Made by a program: the position numbers and the translations under genes. The notes under the pieces were generated by a model that did no database searches, was not told the DNA's origin, and worked only from the letters and a program-made list of their open reading frames with translations. Below, piece by piece: positions 20,689 through 30,194 of a stretch of 64,000 nucleotides of DNA. Source of the stretch: Bolinopsis microptera (taxonomy: Eukaryota; Ctenophora; Tentaculata; Lobata; Bolinopsidae); the NCBI RefSeq assembly GCF_026151205.1, contig NC_087075.1, forward strand, positions 6,962,858-7,026,857, in the 5' to 3' direction. Each line of letters starts with the position of its first letter. Position 1 is the first letter of the stretch.

Positions 20689-23600
20689 TTAACGATATTT
20701 TTCATAAGATTGTTTAGGTTTTAGAGCTAATCGCTCTGACCTGCGAGTTTGGTTAGTTTCTTGTGCTTCACCTGAACTGGGGTTATTGTTAGTTAACTCT
20801 GGTTCGTTCGTTCTGAGAGGTGTGTTAGGTAAATCAACTTCAGTTAATTGTTCTGACGACACAACCGTACTAGAATTAGGTAAAGTAAAACATTCAGTCT
20901 CTGGAGAATTGTCCTTTTCCGACGTCTCTGCTTGTTGTAGTACCGAAACTGATCTTTGCTTGATATGGTCTGCGTGTTTAATCACGTTTCTTCCGTCAAA
21001 CATAACTTCGTACATGTTAGAGTTCCCGATTCTTCGTTGAATTTCTCCTTGACTCCAAGTGTCTTTGTTCTGTGGTTGCACATATACTTTCTGCTTGTCT
21101 TCAAACTGGCGGTTTCTGATTCTGCTGGCATTCAGTATTTCCTGTTCTTTATCCACGTTCAATCTTTCAGACGTTTCACGATCTGCTGGAAATACGTGAT
21201 TCAACCTTGTTCTTACATAAAGCTTCTTAAATAGTGCTTCAGACGGTGGTATCCCAGTAACGCTGTGCGGAGTGATTCTGTAGTTAACTAAGAAATTTGC
21301 TAGATTCTTGTCGACATCTTTACAATTTTCATACATCTTTTTCATCGCGTCTTTGAATGTTCCTACAAATCTCTCACAGCATCCATTACTTTTTGGGTGA
21401 TACGTTCCTGTCTTTAAGTGGTGTATGTTGTTCCTCTGCAAGAAATCTTCGAATTCCTGTGAAGTAAAGTTTGTTCCGTTGTCACTCACTATAACAAACG
21501 GTAGTCCGAATCTACTGAAAATGGTTCTCAAAGCTCTGATCGTTGCTGATGATGTGGTGTTATTGTTCATCTTTACCACTTCAGGCCAACGTGAATGAGC
21601 GTCATAAACTACTAACCACATGCTGTTGAGAAATGGTCCAGCGTAATCAATGTGGACTCTTTGCCAAGGCATTGATGGTCTGGTCCATGGGTGTTCAATC
21701 AAACTTGGTAAACTCTTCCCATGTTTCCCACATGTTGTGCACGTGTTAGCTATTTGCTCGATCTCTGAGTTTATTAACGGCCAATATACGTAAGATCGTG
21801 CTAATGTTTTCATCCTGCTGATACCTAGGTGTGTTGCGTGTAACATCTCCAATACCGTAGTCCTTAACTTAACTGGAATGATAACTCTGCAACCCCATGT
21901 CAAACATCCGTTTTCTATTGAAATGTCGTTTCTCCGATTCCAATAAGCGGTCATTTCATCTGTGAAATTTGTTTCTCTATCTGACCATCCATTCTTCACG
22001 TAGTGTAGAACTTTCGATAAGACAGGGTCCTTCCTGGTATGTGATTCGATGTTTTTAGCCGTTAATCCTGTATTTTCTATATCCACACTCTGTACCCAAT
22101 CGTTTTCTGTTTCCTTTTCATCTTCTGGGGTGTGTGGTCTTGGTAGTCTCGATAACATGTCAGCGTTCCCATGGGCTTTGGTTGATCTGTAGCAGATATC
22201 ATAGTCGTAATCCATGAGAAATAATGACCATCTGGTTAATCTTGCTGCGGTCATGACTGACAGTTGCTTGTTTTTGCTGAAGATGTGTACTAGTGGCTGG
22301 TTGTCGGTTATCAGTTTAAACTTCCTTCCATACAGGTACAAATGGAAACGTTTAACAGCCCACACAATCGCTGCTGCTTCACGGTCGATTTGTGCGTAGT
22401 TCTTTTCCGCTGCAGTTAAAGTCCTTGAAATATACTCGATTGGACGTTCCGATCCATCAGGCATTGTATGTGACAGTACTGCACCCAATCCGGTCGGAGA
22501 GGCGTCGGTGTCAAGTTTCAGCGGTTTCTTAGGATCGTACAAAGTCAGCACTACATCCGAGCTAAGTAGTTCCTTCAAATTCTTCCAAGCTTCTTGTTGT
22601 CTCTTTGTCCACTTCCATTCTACTCCTTTCTTTCTGAGTTCATCTAATGGAGCAACAACCTGTGACATGTTTGGTAGATACCTCCTGTAGTAGTTCACTC
22701 CTGACAAGAATGATACTAATTCTTCTACTGATCGTGGTGCTCTCATGTTTAGCATATCTTCCACTTTCGACTTAACGGGTCTGATCCCGTCTTTGTTTAC
22801 CTCATGTCCTAGGTAAATCACAGAGTCTTTTAAGAATTCTGACTTTTCCATCTTGCATCTGTATCCTTGGTTTTCCAATCGGCCAATAACTTCGTTGAGT
22901 ATTCTCAGGTGTTCCTCTCTGTCCTTTCCGGAAACGAGGATGTCGTCCACTCTGCAACAACACATTGGTATCCCTGCCAATGTCTGATCTATGGTCTCTT
23001 GAAAAATGGCTGCTGCTGGAGAAATACCGTAGGGTAAACGATTCCACAATAACTGTCCTAAATGGGTGTTAATCGTTGTCAGTATTCTGTCTTCTTTCCT
23101 GATTGGGATGTTATTGTATGCAGCTCTAACGTCTAGTTTTGTAAACTGCTGTCCTCCCGTTACTTTGTTCAGGCACTCTTCTATAGACGGCAGTGGGTAC
23201 TGCTGTGCTGCCATAGCAGGATTCAAAGTAAGGTTATACGAGCCACATATACGAGTCTTTTCTCCTTTGAACACGGGGACTATAGGTGTTCCCCAAGGGC
23301 TTGCTCCCTCTACCTTGGTTAGTGTTCCCTCGTTCAACATTCTTGTCAGCTCTTTCCCTACTTGATCCTTTTTCGCGTACGGCAAAGGTCTCACACCCAA
23401 CGATTTTGGTTGAGCATCTTCTTTCAGCACTAGTTTTGCCATTGCTCCTTTGATGAGCCCCAGTCCTTCTTCAAAAATAGGACTGATTTTCAGCTCGTCT
23501 AAACTTCTCAAAGGTTTCTGAACTTCTTTCTTCTGTGTGACTGTTCCCTCGTTCATGGTTCTTTGATCACCCCTCTCTGAGGGTCTTTGTTCACCCCTCT

Positions 23601-24273
23601 CTGAGGGTCTCTGACTAAGAGGTAAAAGGGACACACAGGACTGGACTTCGACAGGACTAACATGGACATTACTAACATTCACAGACTTACTTACACATGG
23701 GGAAAAATCAAAACAAGAAGAAATAGCAGTCTTTGATCTCTTCAGTGTTGTCTCCAACCAGTCATCTCCTAAAAATCTGGTTATCCAAGATTGTCCCATT
23801 AATGATGGACATTTTCCTTCCACAATGAATAAGTCTAGTTTTGGAATCATCTTTCCATTGAATTCTACGTCGACTTGTGCTTTCGCCATCACTGGTAGTC
23901 TCTCATTGTTCGCTGCTCTCAGTCTTTTTGCCGAAGGTATAAGAGGAAGTAAATCTAATCCTACCTTAGACAACACATTACAACTAACAATACTTACGCT
24001 TGATCCGGAGTCAAATTCCATGTTCAAATCTCGTCCATTTAGTTTCACTGGCACTAACAGTTTTTCTGAGGAAGTATGGTTACAATTGAATTCAACAATC
24101 TCTTGATTGTCAATCAATTCTATAGAAGAAGAGTCATCACAAGCATCTAAATTTGAATCATCATACTCAATAACTGTGTCAAATTCAGAATAATCATCAG
24201 AGGGTAATAACTTCGAATAATCAAATTTGTCAATTTCAATCAATTCGTTTTCACTTTCTCTCACTCTAAACAT
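20689..24273 (-). CDS. Ty3/gypsy Pol: protease, reverse transcriptase, RNase H, integrase
   Basis: A 1194-residue open frame; the pol frame is open further upstream, to about 24,465. An aspartic protease has DSGSS at 88-92. The reverse transcriptase follows, with VDDILVSG at its catalytic centre. RNase H has DTDASPTGLGAVLSH and TDNQPL. Integrase has an HHCC finger (HATHLGI...CTTC) and the DDE residues in HIDYAGPF, SDNGTNFTS and the CCERF block. A short Pro/Arg-rich duplication (RPSERGEQ, RPSERGDQ) precedes the RT. No stops interrupt it. Such elements replicate through an RNA intermediate in particles formed by Gag. Confidence 0.95.
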   Translation of the reverse strand: MFRVRESENELIEIDKFDYSKLLPSDDYSEFDTVIEYDDSNLDACDDSSSIELIDNQEIVEFNCNHTSSEKLLVPVKLNGRDLNMEFDSGSSVSIVSCNVLSKVGLDLLPLIPSAKRLRAANNERLPVMAKAQVDVEFNGKMIPKLDLFIVEGKCPSLMGQSWITRFLGDDWLETTLKRSKTAISSCFDFSPCVSKSVNVSNVHVSPVEVQSCVSLLPLSQRPSERGEQRPSERGDQRTMNEGTVTQKKEVQKPLRSLDELKISPIFEEGLGLIKGAMAKLVLKEDAQPKSLGVRPLPYAKKDQVGKELTRMLNEGTLTKVEGASPWGTPIVPVFKGEKTRICGSYNLTLNPAMAAQQYPLPSIEECLNKVTGGQQFTKLDVRAAYNNIPIRKEDRILTTINTHLGQLLWNRLPYGISPAAAIFQETIDQTLAGIPMCCCRVDDILVSGKDREEHLRILNEVIGRLENQGYRCKMEKSEFLKDSVIYLGHEVNKDGIRPVKSKVEDMLNMRAPRSVEELVSFLSGVNYYRRYLPNMSQVVAPLDELRKKGVEWKWTKRQQEAWKNLKELLSSDVVLTLYDPKKPLKLDTDASPTGLGAVLSHTMPDGSERPIEYISRTLTAAEKNYAQIDREAAAIVWAVKRFHLYLYGRKFKLITDNQPLVHIFSKNKQLSVMTAARLTRWSLFLMDYDYDICYRSTKAHGNADMLSRLPRPHTPEDEKETENDWVQSVDIENTGLTAKNIESHTRKDPVLSKVLHYVKNGWSDRETNFTDEMTAYWNRRNDISIENGCLTWGCRVIIPVKLRTTVLEMLHATHLGISRMKTLARSYVYWPLINSEIEQIANTCTTCGKHGKSLPSLIEHPWTRPSMPWQRVHIDYAGPFLNSMWLVVYDAHSRWPEVVKMNNNTTSSATIRALRTIFSRFGLPFVIVSDNGTNFTSQEFEDFLQRNNIHHLKTGTYHPKSNGCCERFVGTFKDAMKKMYENCKDVDKNLANFLVNYRITPHSVTGIPPSEALFKKLYVRTRLNHVFPADRETSERLNVDKEQEILNASRIRNRQFEDKQKVYVQPQNKDTWSQGEIQRRIGNSNMYEVMFDGRNVIKHADHIKQRSVSVLQQAETSEKDNSPETECFTLPNSSTVVSSEQLTEVDLPNTPLRTNEPELTNNNPSSGEAQETNQTRRSERLALKPKQSYEKYR

Positions 24274-24305
24274 ATCTACTGATTTCTCCTCAACACAAAC
24301 AAAAG

Positions 24306-25241
24306 CTATCTCGACGTCGCTCTCGTCATTCTCATCGGTCTCGGAAGATTCTTCAACATGGTGAGATTTATCACCTTTTCTGTACTTATAGTTCTTCTTA
24401 GTACCCGTGCAGTTTCTAGCAATGTGGTACTTCTCTTTGCACTTCCTGCATACTGTTTTACAGTCCTTGTGTTATGACTGCGCAATGTACACTTTTCACA
24501 GTACATTTCTCCTCTTGGTTTTAAACTACTTTCTTTTCTGAAATGCTTTGATTTCCTATCCGAAACCTTATTCACAGTTCCAGAAGTTCCACTGTTTCTG
24601 ACAGTAACACTATTTTTCGACATATATTGAGCTTCTTCCACAGATTTCTCTAAAGTTGCTACATGCTCTCTCGCTGTTGCTAATGTTAAATCTGTTTTCT
24701 TCAGGAGTTTCGCTTTCACGCTTTCATCACACAGTCCAGCTATGAATTGGTCCAGCATTCTCGATTCCAACTCGTTCTCAAATTCACAGTCCATGGCAGT
24801 TTCGGTTAGTCTTTCGACGTACTCTGCCACACGCTCTCCTTTCACTTGAAAGATTCGGGTGAAGGCGTATCTTTGAGCGAATTTTGTTGGTTTTGGTGAG
24901 TAATGGTTACAAAGTTTCTGTTTTATTACTTTGTACTCCGTTGTGGTTATATCCTCTGGTTTTGCGAAGTGGTACGCTTTTTTGAACATTGCTGCGTCCA
25001 TTGATACTATCAACATCTGAGTCCACTGTAGCTGTACATTCCGGTCGTTTCTCCTGTCTCGCTCTGTAGTCCAGGCGGTTCTTGCCTCTACATCTGCGTT
25101 CAGGTTCTCCGGTACAACTTCAATTACTGGCTCTACGATTGCTTGTTGATGTTTAACGAATACTTCGAATTGGGTGAACCACAACCTGATGTTGGATCCG
25201 ATGTTGGTGGTCAATTTCTGGTCATACATCCGCGTCGCCAT
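24306..25241 (-). CDS. Ty3/gypsy Gag, C-terminus out of frame
   Basis: A 311-residue frame starting at ATG 25,241, immediately inside the 5' LTR. It has a capsid-like helical region and a Cys/His start (CEKC...H) near residue 245. Around 24,465-24,472 the reading shifts: the second half of the zinc-knuckle region and the link to pol lie in the pol frame, so the last 50 or so residues of this frame are probably not native. A lost base would explain it, since zinc-knuckle spacing resumes in the other frame; a programmed shift is an alternative. Gag packages the element RNA. Confidence 0.85.
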   Translation of the reverse strand: MATRMYDQKLTTNIGSNIRLWFTQFEVFVKHQQAIVEPVIEVVPENLNADVEARTAWTTERDRRNDRNVQLQWTQMLIVSMDAAMFKKAYHFAKPEDITTTEYKVIKQKLCNHYSPKPTKFAQRYAFTRIFQVKGERVAEYVERLTETAMDCEFENELESRMLDQFIAGLCDESVKAKLLKKTDLTLATAREHVATLEKSVEEAQYMSKNSVTVRNSGTSGTVNKVSDRKSKHFRKESSLKPRGEMYCEKCTLRSHNTRTVKQYAGSAKRSTTLLETARVLRRTISTEKVINLTMLKNLPRPMRMTRATSR

Positions 25242-25381
25242 TGTTATGATTTGATATTTTATCTATAATTCGTGAGTTCTTCAGAGAATTGATACACTTG
25301 TTATAACTTGGACTTGAATCCTAGGCTAAGGATAGAAATGGTTAATAATCATTATATTGCATAATATTACAATTCACAACA
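25242..25381 (-). repeat. 5' LTR of the Ty3/gypsy element (140 bp)
   Basis: Matches the 3' LTR. It would hold the promoter and R region on the minus strand. At 140 bp it is short for gypsy LTRs. Target duplication CCTCA follows at 25,382-25,386. Confidence 0.95.
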
Positions 25382-26048
25382 CCTCATAAAGGGAGTATGG
25401 GCAGTGGTACTTGATAATCTTAGAGAATTCTAAAATACAGTGATATTTGTACAAGTTTTGAGCCGTAAGAATTTTTAACCTATTAAAAATGGGTTTCGTA
25501 TGCTCCTTTTCAAAATGTTTATGGCCTAGTATTTGCATGCCATATGGTCTAGTTCTTGCACATGTTGATTGTTTATCTAGATATGAGTCGAGATCACCAA
25601 AAAGGATTCTTATACAGTGCTTCTGTGTGATAAAAAGACTATCATTTGACCGTTCCTTGAGGACAACTCCCCAAACACTTATACCATAACTTAGATGTGA
25701 TTCAAATAGAGCATTATATATTTTTAAATATAGTTCAGCAGGTATCGAGTGCCGAATTCTACAGATTGCACCAGTCATGGACCTCAGTTTTTTACGGATG
25801 TAGTGCATGTGGGCAGACCAGTTTAGCTTACTATCTATAACAACACCTAAGAATTTGGTATCCTTGACTTTAGTGATAACCTTACCATTGATGAATATTG
25901 ATCTAGATTCATCTAGCAGGGTAGCAAATGGTCTAGTCCGTGCACAAGTGTCATCATATTCAGAGGCAGGTTTAAAATGGATGTAGCAGCATTTTGACAT
26001 GTTGATATGAAGTAGATTACATTTCATATAAATCGAGACAGGTTTAAG
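25382..26048 (-). pseudogene. ORF2 C-terminal fragment of LINE copy B
   Basis: A 217-residue frame (26,027-25,374) that is nearly identical to the region after YADD in copy A (for example KFLGVVIDSKLNW and the IRKKLRSMTGAICRIRHS block). It is separated from the upstream ORF2 part by the 4.1-kb insert and cut at its end by the gypsy LTR. Confidence 0.9.
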
Positions 26049-27912
26049 CGGTCGCGCTAAATCACTCTACAGTCGATTCTTCCATTTTCACCACTTTTAG
26101 TTTCGCATTGGATAAGCACATGTTATACGCGCGCGTTACGTGTCAATCATATTTGATCCCGATTTCTTACTTTGGGTTTCAAACTTGCTTGTCGAGTTTT
26201 CGTCAATAATGAATAATCAATTATCATCCATGATTCATCATTGTCACTTGTGTAATACCTTGAAATCCTATAAGTTGAATGAATAGGTTTTTAAATTGTT
26301 GACATAGCATAGAAGGACTGTTGTCAGAATGTAAAATGATACAGAGCCGCCTTCAGAAGTTAAAATTGTTGAGCCGTATTTTCTAGTGTACTGTTTCGTA
26401 TGACATATGAGTCGAGGTACAAATAGAATTTTTCGCTGGATCAAAATGCTGAGATTTTAATATAAAGCAAAGCCAAGTATCAATAAACTAGTTTAGATTA
26501 CGCCTGATTGCTTGAGTCCTATTTAAAAATATTTTTGATATGTCATCCTAGAAGTAGAATCACAAATTTTGCATTCGTTTTAATTGTGTTTTTTTATGCG
26601 AAGAGCATATATTGTTTTTCCTTAAGCCAGCTGATCCAGCTATTGTAAAAGTCTACGGTCTTACTTTAGGAACACTGCGCTTCTTATTTGAATCATTAAA
26701 TCTAGGCTGCATAAAATGATAGGTTTTCGGATTTTGACCTGAGCAGCCGAAACTGATATTATTATTATTGTTATCCATATAATATACTATTATCGATGTA
26801 GTTTAATAGACTATAAATTTATTATATAACCTGGTTTTATTTCCATAGAAGTGTTTTTACCAGTTACTTTAGTAAATTAACAAAATGTACGTCTCCACTC
26901 TGCAGTTCCGACTGCAATTCGAACTTTGCCGTCTAGAATCTAGTGTGAATATTATAGATATTTACAACAAATATTTTAATTATCAGGTTCATCAGCATGG
27001 GACAAGTTGCAGATCAACCGCCATATAGGTACGTACTACAAGTGTTCATTTATGACTCAGTAATACAATTAAACAACACGTTAACTTAAGAGTTGCAATT
27101 TGATTGATATACAATATCATGCGATAGTTTATTAAAAAACTTCGAAGGCTTTTAACTTGAATAACAATATCATTTTTAAAGCAAGGTTTGTAATTGAAGG
27201 CAAGCATATCGGTCTGTACTGATGTAAAGGATTTTTGTTCTCAGTTTCTATGAAATTGTACCATGTACATATTTTTACCTCGTTCACCCTTCCAGCTCAT
27301 GCATCAAGGCTGATTCTTCATCCTCACACTTACACGCCTTCAATTAGTCACCACCTGGAACTTTATCATATATAATTATAATCACGTCATCGCCCCATCA
27401 TCCCTTATGCATATTGTATAATTCTGCAAAATAAAACATGTTTTATTACTTATATGTTTGAACCAACTCCCTATCCCCTCCTAGATTATCAATTTTTCTC
27501 AATTTTTGCTACTTTTCAAAAGTTCAAAGAATCTTTTAATAAGCTTGAACCTCCCATAATATCTCTGGACAGTATAATGTATGTGTCCGGTGAACGAATC
27601 AATTCTCTCTCAAATTATATGTGTTCACTGTTCACTGTTCACAGTTTATTTGCGAAAAGTTTCTACTATCAGCTAATTTAATTTAATTACAACTTGTTTT
27701 ATTTAACCTTCCCCAGTTTGGCTATGAAATAATTGATATCACCAAATAAAATCAGCCCACGTTAAGATTCACCGTTAATAAGTACAAAAAATGCATACTC
27801 ACATTCCTACTCAGTGCACACTATGTATAATAACTGTTGCCAGATAAAACATTCAATGAGTTGCTTTAATTACAATTAATAAACGATGTGCAATGTATAA
27901 TATTATATATAG
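26049..27912. other. Gene-free part of the 4.1-kb insert
   Basis: AT-rich sequence; no frame longer than about 75 codons and no motif recognised. AATTATCATCCATG near 26,217 recurs at the right end of the insert (30,184-30,197). Confidence 0.4.
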
Positions 27913-28608
27913 ATAACACCACCGCCTAAAAAGAGAAAGAGATCGCGGAAGAGGAACATCCTATGGTACAATCCCCCATTCAGTGCAAATGTTTCAACCA
28001 ACATCGGAAGAAAGTTCTTCGCTCTTATCGATAAGCATTTCCCGAAAAACCTACCGTTACATAAAATCATCAATAGGAATACCGTGAAAATAAGCTACTG
28101 TTGCATGCCCAGTTTGGGAAGGATACTCAAAGGACACAACAAATCAGTCCTAGAGAAACAATCTGAAAAGAAAAAGGCTCCAGAAAAAGAGTGTAATTGC
28201 AGAGACGCCTCGAAGTGCCCCCTCAAAGGACAATGTCTGGCCAAATGCATAGTATACCAAGCAACCGTTAAAACGGCATCTAACAAGGAAACGGCCTATA
28301 TTGGATTGACTGAAAACAGTTTTAAGACACGGTGGTACAATCATCGACAAAGTTTTAAGAATTCTAAGCACAGACTGAGTACCGAGTTATCAAAATTGAT
28401 ATGGGACCTCAAGGAGAAGATGATAGAATATAGCATAGACTGGAAGATTATTACTAAATCGAAAAAATATAAGGCTGGAGCGGGACATTGTGGCCTCTGC
28501 TTAGACGAGAAACTGTACATACTTAAAACCCCAGGCACTATTAACAAAAGATCAGAAATTATTTCTAAATGTAGGCACTCTAGGAAATTCTTAGTTAGAC
28601 ATATTTAG
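27913..28608 (+). pseudogene. Penelope-like element fragment with GIY-YIG endonuclease
   Basis: This frame is open from 27,913 after an in-frame stop that coincides with a possible splice acceptor (TATATATAG). It begins with a basic tract (KKRKRSRKR) and continues ILWYNPPFSANVSTNIGRKF, the linker found after the reverse transcriptase of Penelope-like elements. A Cys-rich finger (CNCRDASKCPLKGQC) is followed by a GIY-YIG nuclease with AYIGLT, the Arg in KTRWYNH and the Glu in LDEKLYIL. The reverse transcriptase is absent, so this is a 5'-truncated copy or the last exon of one whose start was lost. The stop is at 28,606-28,608. Confidence 0.88.
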
Positions 28609-28611
28609 TTA

Positions 28612-28943
28612 GTATTTATTAGTAATTAGGATTTGTAGTTATTTATATAGGTTTAGTAGTATTGAGTAATTGTTAATTGTTAATTATAAAATTTGATAAA
28701 GGAGCACTGTGTTGTATTATGTTTGCCATTTTTATGTTAATTATGTCACTGAAGATTGCTTTTCAAACATGAAACTTATAGTTTGACAATTGCATAGTTT
28801 GCTTTGTACCGATATTTCATGCTCCTAGCTACAGCTAGTAGAGCCCTTTTTCTATAAGAGAAGAAAACCAGTTGTAGATAATACTATATATAGATAGCTT
28901 ATGACTACATGTTTCCATGGTAAAATGGGTGGGCGACAATTAA
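28612..28943. other. Probable Penelope-like 3' flank
   Basis: AT-rich sequence with TTGTTAATTGTTAATTA and TGAAGATTGCTTTTCAAACA, the kind of short 3' tail seen after Penelope-like ORFs. No gene. Confidence 0.4.
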
Positions 28944-29124
28944 CCCTGACCCTGACCCTGACCCTGACCCTGACCCTGACCCTGACCCTGACCCTGACCT
29001 TGACCCTGACCCTGACCCTGACCCTGACCCTGATCCTGACCCTGATCCTGATCCTGATCCTGATCCTGATCCTGATCCTGATCCTGATCCTGATCCTGAT
29101 CCTGATCCTGATCCTGACCCTGAC
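28944..29124. repeat. Hexamer array, (CCCTGA)n passing into (TCCTGA)n
   Basis: About 30 hexamers in register. The left part is CCCTGA with rare CTTTGA or TCCTGA variants; the right part is mostly TCCTGA. All plus-strand frames are open because the unit is a multiple of three, giving Leu-Thr or Leu-Ile runs that are not a gene. It differs from the animal telomere unit CCCTAA by one base. Confidence 0.95.
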
Positions 29125-29330
29125 TTTAAACTTTCCAGATAGTTACATGGCTATATATGAATATATGAAACATTTGACATGGAGTTGTAGACTGAGTTAT
29201 GTGCCTCGCCGGGCTAAAGTAGTGGATGTCCTTGCTGTACGGCAAGTTAAACAAGGAACTGAAACTACTAGGTTCCGTACAGACTCAACTCTGCACCCAT
29301 GTCAACATGTTCATTATATGCAAGCCTCTT
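29125..29330. repeat. Fragment of an interspersed LINE 3' sequence
   Basis: This contains GTGGATGTCCTTGCTGTACGG and AAACAAGGAACTGAAAC, a block also present at 44,430-44,515 and 47,880-47,945. At 47.9 kb it continues into a LINE ORF2 C-terminus, so this is probably a 3' fragment of that LINE. Confidence 0.6.
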
Positions 29331-29579
29331 GATTTATAAGACGGATAATCTGAGCAAGTTTGGGCAAATTTAAAATCTTAAATGGCTATATAAAAAGGCT
29401 TGTTATATTAGCCGGAGTTTAGCAGCTCTGAAACAACCTTATGATAGAGCGCACAAATATAGAGCAGCTGTTATGAACAGTCAACTAATAGCCATTTAAC
29501 GGCCGTGATCATGTCGTTACGATAATACATAATAGCCGTCTCAGCTTTTTTAGCCGGTTAATTAGTTTACCGGCTTACG

Positions 29580-29815
29580 TAGTGGGAGATTTATAATTCG
29601 CATCGTTTTGTCGTTTTAGAACCTAGAAATAGTGCTCAAAGATGGCTTTGTGGTTAAGTTTTGTAGTTGGAAAGTGTTTTTAATGTAGAGTACTAGGAGC
29701 TCTGAGGATTTATTATTCGCATCATTTAGCCGTCTCATAACCTAGAAATGGTGCTCAAAGCTGGTTTAGTGGTTAAGTTTTGTAGTTGGAAAGTGTTTTT
29801 AATGTCGTGTTCGGT
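29580..29815. repeat. Diverged tandem duplication of about 115 bp
   Basis: Two adjacent copies share ATTCGCATC, ACCTAGAAAT, GTGCTCAAAG and TGTAGTTGGAAAGTGTTTTT in the same order and spacing, with scattered differences. There is no coding potential in either. Confidence 0.85.
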
Positions 29816-30194
29816 GTTTTATAACTCCCGACATGGCTGCACAACAGTCTCCCTTAAGAACACTTTCCACTGTTAATACAAATTATCATTTACGATCGTT
29901 GTTCTACCAATCTGCCTTAATAAATTCGTTCATGAATTCATACACTGTAAGTGTAGACTGTATTATTAGTGCCGTACATTTGATTAGCAATTTACTGGGC
30001 ATGCGACTTAATTGTGCCATGATGTTGATAGTTGCCAAATTTCGGTAACAAATTAGGACTTAATTTGAGTTTACTGCACGCGCGATGAATAATTTGTGTT
30101 TATAGAGATCTGCGGCGCGTTATCAGGTTAACCAATCAAGTCACGGCGTTTTCGTCACGTGACAGTCGACTGTAGAGTGATTAATTATCATCCA

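Larger units (their letters stand above)
20180..25381 (-). mobile_element. Ty3/gypsy LTR retrotransposon, young, 5.2 kb
   Basis: Two matching 140-bp LTRs, a 5-bp target duplication (CCTCA at 20,175-20,179 and 25,382-25,386), gag then pol on the minus strand, and no envelope-like frame in the 370 bp between pol and the 3' LTR. It is nested in LINE copy B. The gag start codon lies directly against the 5' LTR, and a candidate primer-binding site TGGCGACGCGGATG (25,240-25,227) overlaps it. One frameshift separates gag from pol. Confidence 0.95.

Noticed and set aside
28944..29124. True telomeric repeat
   Set aside because: The unit is CCCTGA, not CCCTAA, it is internal, and it lies within a mobile insert; an interstitial telomere remains only a possibility.
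28901..29332. A 143-residue Leu-Thr/Leu-Ile protein
   Set aside because: It is the translation of a hexamer array; the other frames are equally open.
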